A stretch of DNA of 64,000 nucleotides, taken from NCBI GenBank assembly GCA_019009955.1, contig CM032233.1, positions 125,218,501 to 125,282,500 on the forward strand, read 5' to 3'. This document shows, one piece after another, positions 45,470 through 56,905 of this stretch. The notes beneath the pieces were generated by a model. The model was not told the DNA's origin and searched no databases. It saw only the letters and a program-made list of their open reading frames with translations. Every line of letters begins with the position of its first letter. Positions within the stretch are counted from its first letter, which is position 1. The position numbers and the translations under genes are program-made. The stretch comes from Riptortus pedestris. Lineage: Eukaryota > Arthropoda > Insecta > Hemiptera > Alydidae.

Positions 45470-46279
45470 GTTTTTCAACCCCTAACCACCCCTAACCTCC
45501 TCATCTCCTGGTCAGACAGTCCCAGATATATATTTAATTTTAACCTCATTTACGAGTATAATTTATTTCCACTAGAAAATATCTTCTTTATTTATTTCCA
45601 ATGGGGATGTAAACTATAATTGCATATCAAATATTAAATATTTATAATGTATTATTTAAACAAAGTCATGCTGAATTCGAACAACATGTGATACTGGAAG
45701 TTGTAGGGACTCAAACTCTTTAATTCTGGTATATATTACCTTATTTCTTCGAATATGTTGACTTTATTGAAATAAATATGTACTATCATAACTATTAAAC
45801 TTTACTTCGTTATGCCATTATGAATAAAGACATTATGCGTTTAAACTCAATATGATCTATTGTTTAAAGTTTTATTGAGGTGGCAGGTAGGGTTGCCATC
45901 TCTCTTGCTTACCTCTCTTTTTGAATATAAATTATATTATTTTTAGGGCACCACTGTTACTTATTTCCACCAGTTATACAGATTATTTAGCGTTTAATAT
46001 TTTGGATAAATAATTTAAGTAATACAATGGTGAATAACCCTGACCTGGGAGCGGAAGTTGTAGAGAGGCCAACACAGTTAATTGTGTTAACTTATTTCCT
46101 GTGAAATATTGGCATAATTGGAATTACTTTCTACTCACAATTACTATTACGTATATGATCTCGTGTGTATATAACTATGCTAAAACAATGCGTGCTCCAA
46201 TTGTTTTTTGACAGGAAATATGTGCATTATACATGATATTTAATTATAATAAATGCTATCCATGATTATGATTTGACGG
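45470..46279. other. Unassigned intergenic DNA
   Basis: AT-rich. Nothing recognised. Confidence 0.3.
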
Positions 46280-46496
46280 TATGTCAAGAGGGACTAATTT
46301 GGAACTCATTTCCATTTGTTCGTCAAAACTAAAATTTCTATTCTATAAATCCCCTACCAGTTACCTAGCCCTTACGGGCATACAATACGTCCAGACGGGA
46401 AGTGTAATTGTACAAATTGATGTCTTGCTACAAAAATACCATCATTTTGCCGCCAACAATGATTTGCCGGACATGGCCGGATACCTTGGTAGCTAG
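46280..46496 (-). mobile_element. Diverged REP-B left part
   Basis: On the minus strand ACTAGCTACCAAGGTATCCG then AAATGATGGTATTTTTGTAG follow the REP-B left end. An open frame on the plus strand is not conserved in other copies. Confidence 0.5.
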
Positions 46497-46530
46497 TATA
46501 TATATAGATAGATAGATAGATTTAGATATA
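46497..46530. repeat. (AT)n/(GATA)n centre between two REP-B left ends
   Basis: Short AT and GATA tract. REP-B left ends point outward on both sides. Confidence 0.75.
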
Positions 46531-47050
46531 TACTAGCTAAGGTACCCGGCTTCGCCCGGGAATTCATTAGAGGCTGAATGATGATGATATTTTTTTGGTA
46601 AGCCTTTACTTTGTACATACAGTATTTTGACATTTCCCAGTCCCATTGGTAAGGGTTTATACCCGTCGTTGCTGTGGATATGTTAATAATAAAATTATTT
46701 GTTATTTAAGGACTCACTGTCCTGAATATTTTTATATTTCCCGTCTCCTGTGCATGTAATTTTTTTTTATAACGTAATGGACCATATAATTCATAATCAT
46801 AGAAAGTATTCTGTCTTCCAAACCATGTATGAATAAATGTTCCTTTCCCTTGATGCGGTACAAAGCCCAACGGTGACAGCTGTTTTAGGTACGTCATAAC
46901 CGCTATTAAAAATACTCTTTTGTAAGTCTAGATTGAAAACTGATTATCCATTTTGGTACATAGTAAAATATATCATATATTAACAGAACTGAGTTAATAA
47001 ATGCCTGAAATAACTGGGTGCACATCCCCAGCGTTCATCTTTATGATAAT

Positions 47051-47052
<2 letters not shown>
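46531..47052 (+). mobile_element. REP-B copy
   Basis: Left end TACTAGCTAAGGTACCCGGC and right part AATAACTGGGTGCACATCCC. Followed by an AT tract at 47053-47112. Same variant as 11579. Confidence 0.6.
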
Positions 47053-47112
<60 letters not shown>

Positions 47113-47115
<3 letters not shown>

Positions 47116-48119
47116 CATGTTTAAAGAAAGGAAAACCGAATTTGCAAGTGTACATAAGAGGCGAGATTAAAGAAAGCCAGGAGAAATTCTTACTGAGCTG
47201 GAAATAAAGCAGCCACTCTCAAAGAAACCAAAATAATCTTATTGAGTCGCTTAACCTAAGCTTCATAGAGAATGGGATTAGAAGGGGTAGAGAGAAAAAG
47301 GCGGAGGTTGGTGGCGGGGGAGGGAACAGCAACGACATAACTTTGCCAAAGATCAAGATAGAAATATAAAGGTGTATTTGTGAGTGTGGGCTAGAGGAGC
47401 CACCCTTTCAGCTCTCCCTCCTCAATGACAGCCTCCGAGCTAAGGTGAACATGAGCTCTTCCTTTCATCTCGCCGCGACTTAAAGGATTACTTTCGACTC
47501 GAGGCCAGATTAGGGCAGGCATCTCTCTCTCAAAGGGAAGTTTTCATAAATCTCTCAAAATAATTTTGAAGTCTTTAGTCTTTTTCAAATGCCCCCCTAC
47601 CGTTTTGCCACTTACAAACATCTAACAGCTCTCATAAAAATGTTATCAAATGTTGGTTTGTTGTTTTAAAAGGCGGTTTTCCGATTCAAGGCCTACCACC
47701 CAAGTTTTTTTTTTTTTAATGTTTTAACACCTTTCTCTTCAAACCTTGAGGAATTCAGATATTGAAGTACTCATGACGAAATTTTCTCCAAATCTCCATT
47801 GATCCTATTGTTGGGAACGTGCTTGATGGTAACAAAAAAAAACACTGAAAGATGTGAGAATCTATTTTATTTTTGTTTTTCATATTTAACAATTTTTACA
47901 ATACAAATAAATTTACAGAAGCTTGGGTAATCTCATCAGACACGATTCAAGCACTTTCTTCTACATGTTTAAATAAATTTAAATGTATACATATGGATTT
48001 TAAATGAAAAAATGAATTCTTAAAGTAACAGAAAATCTATAGTATGAAAAAAACAATTTATAGAATGGCAAAATATTATAACATACGAGTATAGTTTTAT
48101 TAAAAGTCATATTTATACT
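47113..48119. other. Unassigned intergenic DNA
   Basis: A worn HLE-1 3' arm is likely at 47752-47812 (AATTCAGATATTGAAGTACTC then TCTCCATTGATCCTA). The rest is not recognised. Confidence 0.35.
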
Positions 48120-48700
48120 TTAATGCTCTACGTACATAATTGTAGAGTTTTTCTTCTAGACTTATTCTAGACCCAGTATTTTTATATATACTTTATAGTT
48201 TCATGGCCAGCGACTCCAATTAAAAACATTTTTTTTTTTTTGCGTAAACATTATTCATACTGCCCTACATGTTTCATGGCTTACATACCAACTCTTCAGC
48301 GGCGATCCATTTTCAAAAAATAATAACATTAATTTAAAGAATATGTAATAACATTAATTCAACAAAACCCTATGACAATTCTTTGATATATATTGTATTA
48401 ATAAGTGCGTACTCACACTTCAGAGATGTGAGTAGCAATCTGAAATTAAGTTGAATAAATATATCGTGTAAGTGGGCAATTATTAATAATGTATCTAGCA
48501 AAGAATTATCATAGGATGTTGTTTAATTAATGTTATTATATAATTTTTTAAATTAATGTTTTTATTTTCCGGAAAGGAATAGCACCTGAAGAGGTGGTAT
48601 GTAGGATACGAAACATGTAGGAGAGTATGAATGAAATTTGTGTGAAAAAATGTTTTTAATGGGTGACCCTGGCCATGAAAGTATGTAGAATATATAATTG
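48120..48700. mobile_element. Inverted pair of Penelope-type 3' ends
   Basis: The left arm (minus, 48170-48390) reads inverted TGAAGAGTTGGTATGTAAGC and CATGAAACATGTAGGGCAG. The right arm (plus, 48415-48700) reads CCTGAAGAGGTGGTATGTAG and CGAAACATGTAGGAGAGTAT. Upstream parts lie in the middle, 3' ends outward. Penelope-like elements are known for such inverted and tandem partial arrangements. Confidence 0.5.
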
Positions 48701-48840
48701 TAGAGTAATGGACAATCCACTCCAGTTAATATTCTTCTGACCCGGTTTCGGGTAAGTGTGTTTTCCCAAGACGAATCTCTACTGGATTCCCTGAGGATAG
48801 GGCAGACCGCAAGGAAGTCGAAAACGTCTTGTGGCTCCCG

Positions 48841-49134
48841 AGGCTGAAAACTGAAAAATGCAAATATATCGGTTAATAATCAAGATAGAGAATAAATGTA
48901 TATAACAATATTTATAGACCATTCTATTTGCAATAAGATTGGTTCTATACAATTATTCGATTCGATGTAGAGTAATGGAGATATTTAAATTTCTAGAATC
49001 CCTCCCCCCTCCAACTGGTCTGATTTCAGCCATTAACGAATTTGATCTTTACTTTTATATGAAACGATTAAATTTCAAGTATGGTAAGGATCAAACGAAA
49101 ATTGCGATCGCTAGAGCGTTAACTGAAATGTATT
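48841..49134 (+). mobile_element. HLE-1 internal part leading into a minisatellite
   Basis: From GGCTGAAAACTGAAAAATGC to GCGATCGCTAGAGCGTTAACTG. The AT core expected next is replaced by the 36-bp minisatellite. Both termini are missing. Confidence 0.7.
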
Positions 49135-49987
49135 GAAAAGTGACTAACGAAACATACCGAATAATCTAATGAATATTGACTAACTAAGCATACTGATAAA
49201 TTTACTTAAAAGTGACTAATGAAACAGATTAATCAATATAATAATAAGCTACTAAAGATTCAGATCGACCAATCTATTAAAATGGAACTACGAGACTAAC
49301 GAAACAGAATAATAAATCTAAAAAATGTGCCTAAATAATCAAACTGATTAATCTAATGAAAAGTGATTAACGGAACTGACTGATTAATCTAATAAAATAG
49401 TACTAACGAAAAAACTCATCAACTTAATGAAATGTTTCCTTAGAAACAGATTGATCTATCGAGTAAAAATGGATTAAAGAAACACACTGATCAATCTACT
49501 AAAAAGGGTCTAACGAAACATATTAATAAATCTGTCATAAAGTGCCTAAAGAGACAGACTGATCAATCTAATGAAAAGCCATTAACGAAACCGACTGATT
49601 AATCTAACTAAATCTGACTAACGAAACAGACTGATCAATCTAATGAAAAGTGATTAATGAAACCGACTGATTAATCTAACTAAATCTGACTAACGAAACA
49701 GACTGATCAATCTAATGAAAAGTGATTAACGAAACCGACTCATTAGCCTAACTAAATCTGACTAACGAAACAGACTGATCAATCTAATGAAATGTGATCA
49801 ATGAAACTGACTGATTAATCTAACTAAATCTGGCTAACGAAACAGACTGATGTATCTAATGAAAAGTATTAACGAAACTAACTGATTAATCAAACTAAAT
49901 CTGGCTAACGAATCAGACTGATCTATCTAATGAAATGTGATTAGCGAAACTGACTGATAAATGTAATGAAAAGTGACTAACGAAAAA
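49135..49987 (+). repeat. 36-bp minisatellite with 72-bp higher-order unit
   Basis: About 23 monomers of the type TGACTAACGAAACAGACTGA/TCAATCTAATGAAAAG. From 49610 onward, two alternating monomers form a 72-bp unit beginning AAATCTGACTAACGAAACAG. It repeats about five times with few changes, while the left half is diverged and irregular. There are no spacers, so it is not CRISPR-like. Confidence 0.9.
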
Positions 49988-50539
49988 CCAAAAAAAAAAA
50001 AAAAATCAATAATAATGATAAGTCCCCAAATTTTCCATTAAAAATTTTTCCCCATTTATTTATATAAATACTTTTTCCTTCAGTTTGTCCCATTGGCTGG
50101 TGAGGGGTAAGTATAAGAGTGGAGAGGAGAAGGAGGGAGGAAGTCTCACGTCCTACCTTGCCTGTTTTTGTATATAGTAAAGGAGGGAGAGAGAGCTAAT
50201 AGAAAGGGCGAGTGTGAGGGCTAGAGTGAGATGGTGTGGGGGAGGGGGGGGGGCTAGGACGTGCCCCTTCCTCCAATAAAATACTGACTATTAAGCTGGG
50301 AATGGGGGTTATCTCCCTCACGTAACACAAACACCCCCCCAACCCCCCACCCCCACCTCGCCATCCTTATATTGTCCTTCCCTTGTCTCCTCTTGTTTTT
50401 GGAATACTCCCAAAATTATTGTAGTTTAAATAGGGTACCCTCGGTCCCCACAACCACTTCCACTCCACACAAAGCTCACGCAGCCAAGCCATAAACTAAG
50501 CAGATTTCCTACATTCTCAACAATAATTCTCATGACAAG
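49988..50539. other. Unassigned DNA with purine/C tracts
   Basis: A run at 49988-50004, purine-rich 50100-50250, C runs near 50335-50355. A remnant ACGCAGCCAAGCCATAAACTAAG then CAGATTTCC at 50478-50509 is a worn HLE-1 5' end. Confidence 0.4.
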
Positions 50540-50700
50540 CAAATAATAGTCAATTCTAAATATATATTCTTCTTATTTTGGACAAATTTTATTTATATAT
50601 TCTTCAAATTTTATGTCAAGGGTCTCCAATAAAAAACATTTATTTCGGTGTAAATTTTATTGCAACTGCCCTATATGTTTCGTGGCTTATAAAGTAACTG
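50540..50700 (-). mobile_element. Penelope-type 3' end
   Basis: CAAGGGTCTCCAATAAAAAAC and CCCTATATGTTTCGTGGC are the inverted form of the sequence at 43330. It lies back to back with the Penelope coding fragment at 50701. Confidence 0.5.
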
Positions 50701-50975
50701 AATCAAAATCTATAAATATAATATATATGAAATTAGCTGAAACAACCGCAGAGGAACTTATATTGGTGAATCCTCGCAGCTGCTGAATAAAAGGTTAAAG
50801 CAACATGTAAAAAGTATAGACAATAATAAAAATAAAGCTGTTTTGACGGATCATTCTATCTCCAGAAAACACACCTTCAATTTTGAAATAGTTCCAAAAA
50901 TTGAAAAATAAATAAATAATATATAACGTAAAATAAAATGGAAAATCCATTTCATAGAAAAAGGGCAGTAAACAA
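50701..50975 (+). pseudogene. Penelope-like GIY-YIG C-terminal fragment
   Basis: The frame at 50759 reads YIGESSQLLNKRLKQHVKSI, then AVLTDHSISRKHTFNFE, then VPKIEK, a stop, and further WKIHFIEKGQ. This follows the second half of the Penelope GIY-YIG domain (YIGET-R-L-RL-QH, H-H-FDF, R-I-E-HI). Two stops inside show decay. HLE-1 inserts six bases later, at 50981. Confidence 0.7.
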
Positions 50976-51470
50976 AAAAAGTCCGCCACGCAGGGGTTGC
51001 GTAAACTAAGCAGATTTCCCACGTGAAGTTTTACAATAGAGAAATCTGCCTAATAACAGCTGTAGTAGTAAGAAACCTCTAAACCTATTCACGAGGGACG
51101 AATAGTTACGAAAAAGGCCGCCAGAGCTCAGGCGGAAAGTCCGAACATAGCCGAGCACATGCAGAATACAAATGCAAATATCTCAGTTAATATTCAAGAT
51201 AGAGAATAAATGTATAGAACAATATTTATAGTAAATTTATTTGCAATAAGATTGATTCTGTAATATTTTTCGATCCGACGTATAATAACGGAGATATTTC
51301 GAATTTTCGAAAATCCTCCCCTCTAAACCCCCCCTCCCGCTGGTCCGATTGCAGCCGTTAACGAACTTGATATTTCTTTTTACATAAAACGACTAAATAT
51401 CGAGTTTGGTAACGATCAAACAAAAATTGCGACCGCTAGAGTGGTAACAGACAAATATATAGATAGATAT

Positions 51471-52575
51471 ACTAGCTCAGATACCCGGCTTCGCCCGGGA
51501 ATTCATTTGAGGGTGAATGGTGATGGTATTTTATTGGCAAGACTTTACATTGCACAATATTTTGACATTTACCCGTCCCAGTGTTTAGGATTGATACCCG
51601 TCGTTGCCGTGGATTTGCTAATAATAGAATATTTGTTCGATAAGGCTTCACTGTCTTCGATATTTTTATATTTCCCGTCACTTATACATGTAAATATGGT
51701 GAATTTTTATTTCAGGCCTCCCTTATAACCCCCCTCCCGTTCGAACCTAAAAATTTTAATATAACTTATAATCATGGAAGAATTAATGCTAATTGACATA
51801 CCGAGCTTTGTTAAGTTCGGTTCAGCCGTTAGTGCCCAATAAAATTGTTGGCTCCCGCTAAAGTTTTAACGTATAACTCATTTATACTTAGGTATACGAC
51901 AAAAGTGTATATAACAAAAGTTACTCCAAATAACAAAATAAACAACTTTTGTTATGTATATATTGGCGAAAAAACCAACAGGAAACGAAATATCACTATT
52001 TTTAATTTCAGGCCTCCCTTATAACCCCCACTCTTGCCCGTCCCTAGAAACGTTGGTATGGCTTATTACAATGAAGGCGTTAGTGCTAATGCACATACCG
52101 AGTTTTATTTAGTTCGGTTGAGTCTTTTTTGGCAAATAATATTGTTGACTCCCGCTATAATTTTTAGCGTATAACGCATTTAAACTTCGGTATACGACAA
52201 AAGTGTATATAACAAAAGTTACTTTAAATAACAAAATAAACAACTTTTGTTATGTGCATATTTGCCGAAAAACCAATAGAAAACGAAATATCGCTATTTT
52301 TAATTTCAGGCTTCCCTTATAACCCCCACTCCTGTTTGCCTCAGAGAAAATTAATATAGCCTAAAGTCTAAGTTGGGTTAGTCGTAATATACATACCAAG
52401 TTTCATAAAATTCGGTTCAGCCGTTTATGCGTGAAAAGGTAACAAACAAACAAACAAACATACACGAAAGAAACAAAATGCAGATATGGTGTCTATGACA
52501 TGTGAAACGAAAAGTTATCGTGAAATTTCGCGAAAAAAATCAATGTACAGACAGAGGTTACAATTTTATATATAT
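51471..52575 (+). mobile_element. REP-B, full length with tandem internal units
   Basis: Left end ACTAGCTCAGATACCCGGCT; right end ACAGACAGAGGTTACAATTT. Internal direct repeats of about 290 bp (roughly 51840-52130 and 52131-52420) are preceded by a partial one. Each includes ACAACTTTTGTTATGT and CAGGC(C/T)(T/C)CCCTTATAACCCCC. The tail GTTCAGCCGTTTATGCGTGA then (ACAA)n resembles LINE/SINE tails. No transposase. Confidence 0.68.
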
Positions 52576-52753
52576 ACTAGCTCAGATACCCGGCTTCGCT
52601 CGGGAATTCAATAGAAGCTTAAGGGTGATGGTATTTTTTTGTGCAAGGCTTTACTTTGCTCAATATTTTGACATTTACCCGTCCCAGTGTTTAGTTTAAA
52701 TACCCGTCGTTTCTGTGGATTTGTTAATAATAAAATTATTTTTTTATGTAAGT
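52576..52753 (+). mobile_element. REP-B left part, second insertion
   Basis: ACTAGCTCAGATACCCGGCT follows the TATATAT tail of the preceding REP-B. It is truncated at TTTTTTTATGTAAGTATA. Confidence 0.62.
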
Positions 52754-52885
52754 ATACACTTTTGAACGGACCTCATTTTCGTCATCTACTAGGTAGGATC
52801 GATGGACATTTGAAGAAATATTTCGAAAATCCCGTCATGAGTACAACCTCAATAGCTGATTTCCCTTAAGGGAAATCTGCTAAAA

Positions 52886-53492
52886 AAGATAAAAAATACC
52901 TCAATCATATATTCTATAACATTTTATCTTAAATTAATCGACTTTAAATTATGACGCGAAATAATTTAGTTCAAGATTGACTTGTAAATAATCTATTTTT
53001 GGTCAGCTGACTTAACCTACCTCATGAACCTCTCAGTATCATATGCCTCCTCTGTGAGGACAATCGTAACGTAATGTAAAAGGTAAACGAGCACTTCAGA
53101 AATGTAAGTAGCAATTTATAATTAGATTTAATAAGTATATCATAAATGAAGACACTTACTAATACAATATATAGCAAAAGAATTATTAAGGGATATGTTA
53201 AATTAATGTTATTAAAAAAAAAATTTCTTTATTTTTTTTTTACAAGTTTTCAGAAAGTAAAAATCAAAAAATATATTAATAAATGAATAAAAATGTGTGG
53301 TAAGTGGAAACGTCGTCTTTTGAGCCCGCGCTTAATAGTTAAAAAAACTGAGTGCTACAACGCTAATGCATTAGAAGCATTATTCGTACATTAGCTGCTC
53401 ATGACTTACAAACACTGACCTATCAATGGCATTGTTTTGTATATAAAATTAGGTTGTTTTTTTTTTTTTATTAGTCTAAGTATTTTGTTTCA
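52886..53492. other. Intergenic with Penelope-type debris
   Basis: GCACTTCAGAAATGTAAGTA to TTAAATTAATGTTATT (53090-53215) matches 48415-48535. Otherwise unassigned. Confidence 0.4.
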
Positions 53493-53604
53493 TTTTAGCA
53501 GATTTCCTTAAGAGAATTCAACTACTGAGGTCGTACTCATCACGCGGTTTCCTAAAAATTTCTTCAAATGTTCATCGGTTTTACCTAGAGAGAGAAGAGA
53601 GAGC

Positions 53605-53702
<98 letters not shown>

Positions 53703-53840
53703 CGGTGAGAGAGCGAGAGAGAGATCGAGAGAGAGAGAGCGTGAGAGAGAGAGAGAGACGAGCGAGCGAGACAGAGAGTGAGAGAGAGAGAGAGAGAGAG
53801 AGACACACCGTCCCAGAGCCGACGAGAGAGAGAGAGCGAG

Positions 53841-53899
<59 letters not shown>

Positions 53900-54367
53900 C
53901 ATTTCTTTGGCCTAGGGGTTGTAATTTTTGTTTGATCGTTAACAAACTCGACATTTAGTCGTTTTATGTAAAAAAAAGATCAAGTTCGTTAATGTCTGAA
54001 ATCCAACCAGTAGGAGGTGTGGGGTTAGAGGGGAGAATTTCGAAAATTCGAAATATTTCCGTTACGGGTCGAAAATTTTTATAGAACCAATCTTATTGTA
54101 AATGTAATTCTTAATAAATTTTGTTATGTACGTTTTTGCTCTTTCTTGATTTTTAACCGAGATATATGCATGTTTTAGCTTTTGGTCTTCAATAAACCCC
54201 CACTCCTACTCATGCCATATTAACAATAACTTTTTTTTTATTATGAAGCACATTATTTGAAGCACAAACACCAAATATGGTTCTCATTGATCTTTTAATT
54301 TTTGAGTTTAATGCAAATTGGCGAACGTGGGAAATCTGCTTAGTTAACCAGCCCTTGCGTGACGGTC
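53493..54367 (-). mobile_element. HLE-1 long form with (GA)n instead of (AT)n core
   Basis: Worn 3' palindrome (GCAGATTTCCTTAAGAG), 3' block up to TTTTACC, then (GA)n at 53585-53897, then GGGGTTGTAATTTTTGTTTG core, long-form interior, and 5' end CAGCCCTTGCGTGACGGTC. The purine tract occupies the usual AT position. Confidence 0.8.
53585..53897 (+). repeat. (GA)n microsatellite inside HLE-1
   Basis: About 310 bp of GA repeats with CG-containing interruptions (GACGAGCGAGCGAGAC). All overlapping ORFs are products of the repeat. Confidence 0.95.
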
Positions 54368-55228
54368 TTTTTAATATTTAAGATGATGTAAAATTATTAA
54401 TCGTAGTATTTTCATGAACCAAACATTAATTAAAAATAGTATTTATATTTGTTTTTGCGTGTATTTAGTGTTTCTGTTGTAATTAGTTGATTTATTTAAT
54501 GGACTCTGAGCTCTGACAATTTTTTTTTCTTTCATTTTCCTTTATTAGCATTAGTATTATTTTTGTTTTTGGTTTGTATTTTTTTCATTTTTCTTTTCTT
54601 TTTTCTCCTCTCTTTGTATCTGATAACAGATGTTTGTAACCTTTACCACCTGTAATTGGGCTCCAAACCCAATGGGGGACCATGTAAAATAAAATAAATA
54701 AAACCACCTTTATGGCAAAGTATGAACGTTTGTACTTCTCTACAGTTTCCCAATCTTCAAGTCCATCGAGTTGTTTTATTTTTCTGGAAGCCCAAACAAG
54801 GGTTTCCTGTTAGGTTTCTTAAGGAAGATCATTCAGAGAAACGATTAGAGTGATACAGTACTACAGAGTGATACAAAATCTTAAGACAAACTAACTGTTG
54901 GAATTTATCTGCCCGTATATCTGGCAGTGTATCTGGTGGAGAGCAGGTAAGGTAGGGCTAGGTTTGTGGATCACCAAATACAGCAACGATGGAACAAGGC
55001 GCCTCTCTTAGTGAACATGGAGTACTTTCTAAAACAGTGGGCCTGCTCTCGGGTTAAGAAGGAATCTGAACCCCATTTTAATGTTATCCCTTGAACTCAA
55101 TTCCTGTTTAATATTCAATATTTTATTGGGGGAATGGGCTCAGGAACCCAATCCACCTACCCGTTTACCTACTACAGCCTCACCGTCCAGCATACCCCCC
55201 CCCCCTTCACCCTTCAACCCCACACTTT
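54368..55228. other. Unassigned intergenic DNA
   Basis: GGGCTCCAAACCCAATGGGG then AAATAAAATAAATAAAA at 54657-54702 looks like a retroelement or polyadenylated tail, without confirmation. No domain. Confidence 0.35.
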
Positions 55229-55234
55229 CAATTA

Positions 55235-55285
<51 letters not shown>

Positions 55286-55374
55286 TCTCCTCTCCTCCTC
55301 TCCTCTCTCTCTCTCTCTCTCTCTCTCCTCTCTCTGCTCTCTCTCTCTCTCCCTTCTCCTCTCTCTCGTCTCTC

Positions 55375-55433
<59 letters not shown>

Positions 55434-55552
55434 CTCTCCTCTCTCTCTCTCTCTCTCCTCCTCTCTCTCCTCCTCTCTCTCTCTCTCTCTCCCTCTCTCT
55501 CTCCTCTCTCTCCTCTCTCTCTCTCTCTCTCATCTCTCTCTCCTCTCTCTCA

Positions 55553-55627
<75 letters not shown>

Positions 55628-55746
55628 CTCTCTCCTCTCTCTCTCTCTCTCTCTTCCTCCTCTCTCTCTCTCTCTCTCTCTCTCTCGCTCTCTCTCCTCT
55701 CTCTCTCTTCTCCTCTCTCTCTCTCTCTCTCCTCTCCTCTCTCCTC

Positions 55747-55782
<36 letters not shown>

Positions 55783-55952
55783 CTCTCTCTTCTCTCTCCC
55801 TCTCTCTCTCCCTCTCCTCTCTCTCTCTCTCTCCCTCTCTCTCCTCTCCTCTCTCTCTCCCTCTCCTCTCACTCTCTCCCTCTCTCTCCCCCCCTCTCTC
55901 CCCTCTCTCTCCCTCTCTCTCCTCTCTCCTCTCCTCCTCTCTCCTCTCCTCA

Positions 55953-55983
<31 letters not shown>

Positions 55984-55984
55984 A

Positions 55985-56025
<41 letters not shown>

Positions 56026-56140
56026 TCACTCTTCTCTCTCTCTTCCCTCTCTCTCTCTCCCTCTCTCTCTCTCTCTCCCTCTCTCTCTCTCTCTCTATCT
56101 CTCTCCCTCTCTCTCTCTCCCTCTCCCTCTCCCTCTATCA
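55229..56140 (+). repeat. Polypyrimidine (CT)n tract, ~910 bp
   Basis: Almost uninterrupted C/T on the plus strand, mixing CTCTCT with CCTCTC and CTCCCTCT. Rare breaks are CATCTC, CGCTC and TATC. The 345-359 codon Ser/Leu ORFs are artefacts. Such mirror-symmetric tracts can form intramolecular triplexes. Confidence 0.97.
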
Positions 56141-56267
56141 TTCCGAAAGGCTTGCATTAATCATTTCCTAACGACCGAGATGGGGATATGACATGTACCA
56201 TAGTCCATCATAATGACATTTGTATAATAGTTTTATTTATATTTTTAGTTTTATGTTTGTACATTAG

Positions 56268-56268
<1 letters not shown>

Positions 56269-56324
<56 letters not shown>
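56269..56324. repeat. (AT)n tract
   Basis: AT microsatellite without HLE-1 sequence beside it. The surrounding 56141-56443 DNA is otherwise unassigned. Confidence 0.85.
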
Positions 56325-56328
<4 letters not shown>

Positions 56329-56443
56329 CTTTATGTTTTTTGGATAAGTTTTAACCAGTTTATAGTAAACATACATGTCTATTGTCTGTAAGAGAGGACC
56401 ATTGGTCCAATGACAATAAAAGCATCTCTCTCGCGTGAGGACT

Positions 56444-56466
56444 CAGCCCCTGTGTGGCGGACTTTT
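56444..56466 (-). mobile_element. Solo HLE-1 5' terminus
   Basis: CAGCCCCTGTGTGGCGGACT preserves the outer end only. No interior sequence adjoins it. Confidence 0.5.
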
Positions 56467-56704
56467 TCATACATAGTGCGTTTCAGATTTCACTAAAATA
56501 TATTTATTGCAATAAATTGAGCAAGTAGGATCTGCATTAGTAAGAGACAATAAGCTGTGCTAAGCCTTTGTGGATATTGGGTTCTTTGAGCGTAGCTGTG
56601 ACTAGACTGCTGGTCACTAACCGCAGCCCTTTGAGCCCCACCTCAGCCCTGTCCTGCTAACCCCTTGCTCCATAGTCTCTCTCTCTCCTTCCACTATCCT
56701 TGTC

Positions 56705-56846
56705 TAGAGGGCCAGTGACGGAAACGGCCGAAGTAGTTTTTGCCGGAAACCCACCACTAGGCCCGAAATTAGCCGATCTCATCTCCGTTCGTTACGTGCA
56801 CGAACATAATATAAATGCAAATATCTCGGTCAATATTCAAGATAGA

Positions 56847-56905
<59 letters not shown>

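Larger units (their letters stand above)
50981..52885 (+). mobile_element. HLE-1 carrying two REP-B copies in its core
   Basis: 5' end GTCCGCCACGCAGGGGTTGC, short-form 5' region, and a short AT/GATA core (51454-51470). REP-B lies at 51471-52575 and a second truncated REP-B at 52576-52753. The plus 3' arm (TTTTGAACGGACCTCATTTT, with ATCTACTAGGTAGG) ends in a perfect palindrome and CTGCTAAAA. Without inserts about 0.6 kb. Confidence 0.82.

Noticed and set aside
46281..46496. 71-codon plus ORF
   Set aside because: Antisense to a diverged REP-B left end; no counterpart in the other copies.
49135..49987. CRISPR-like regular 36-bp repeats
   Set aside because: Repeats are contiguous with no unique spacers, in a eukaryotic transposon context; it is a minisatellite.
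53508..53954. 148-codon minus ORF and overlapping Ser/Leu or Glu/Arg ORFs
   Set aside because: They run through the GA tract, with HLE-1 termini at the edges.
55081..56171. Two long ORFs (345-359 codons) on the plus strand
   Set aside because: They are translations of the CT repeat (Ser/Leu only); the same holds for the Glu/Arg ORFs opposite.
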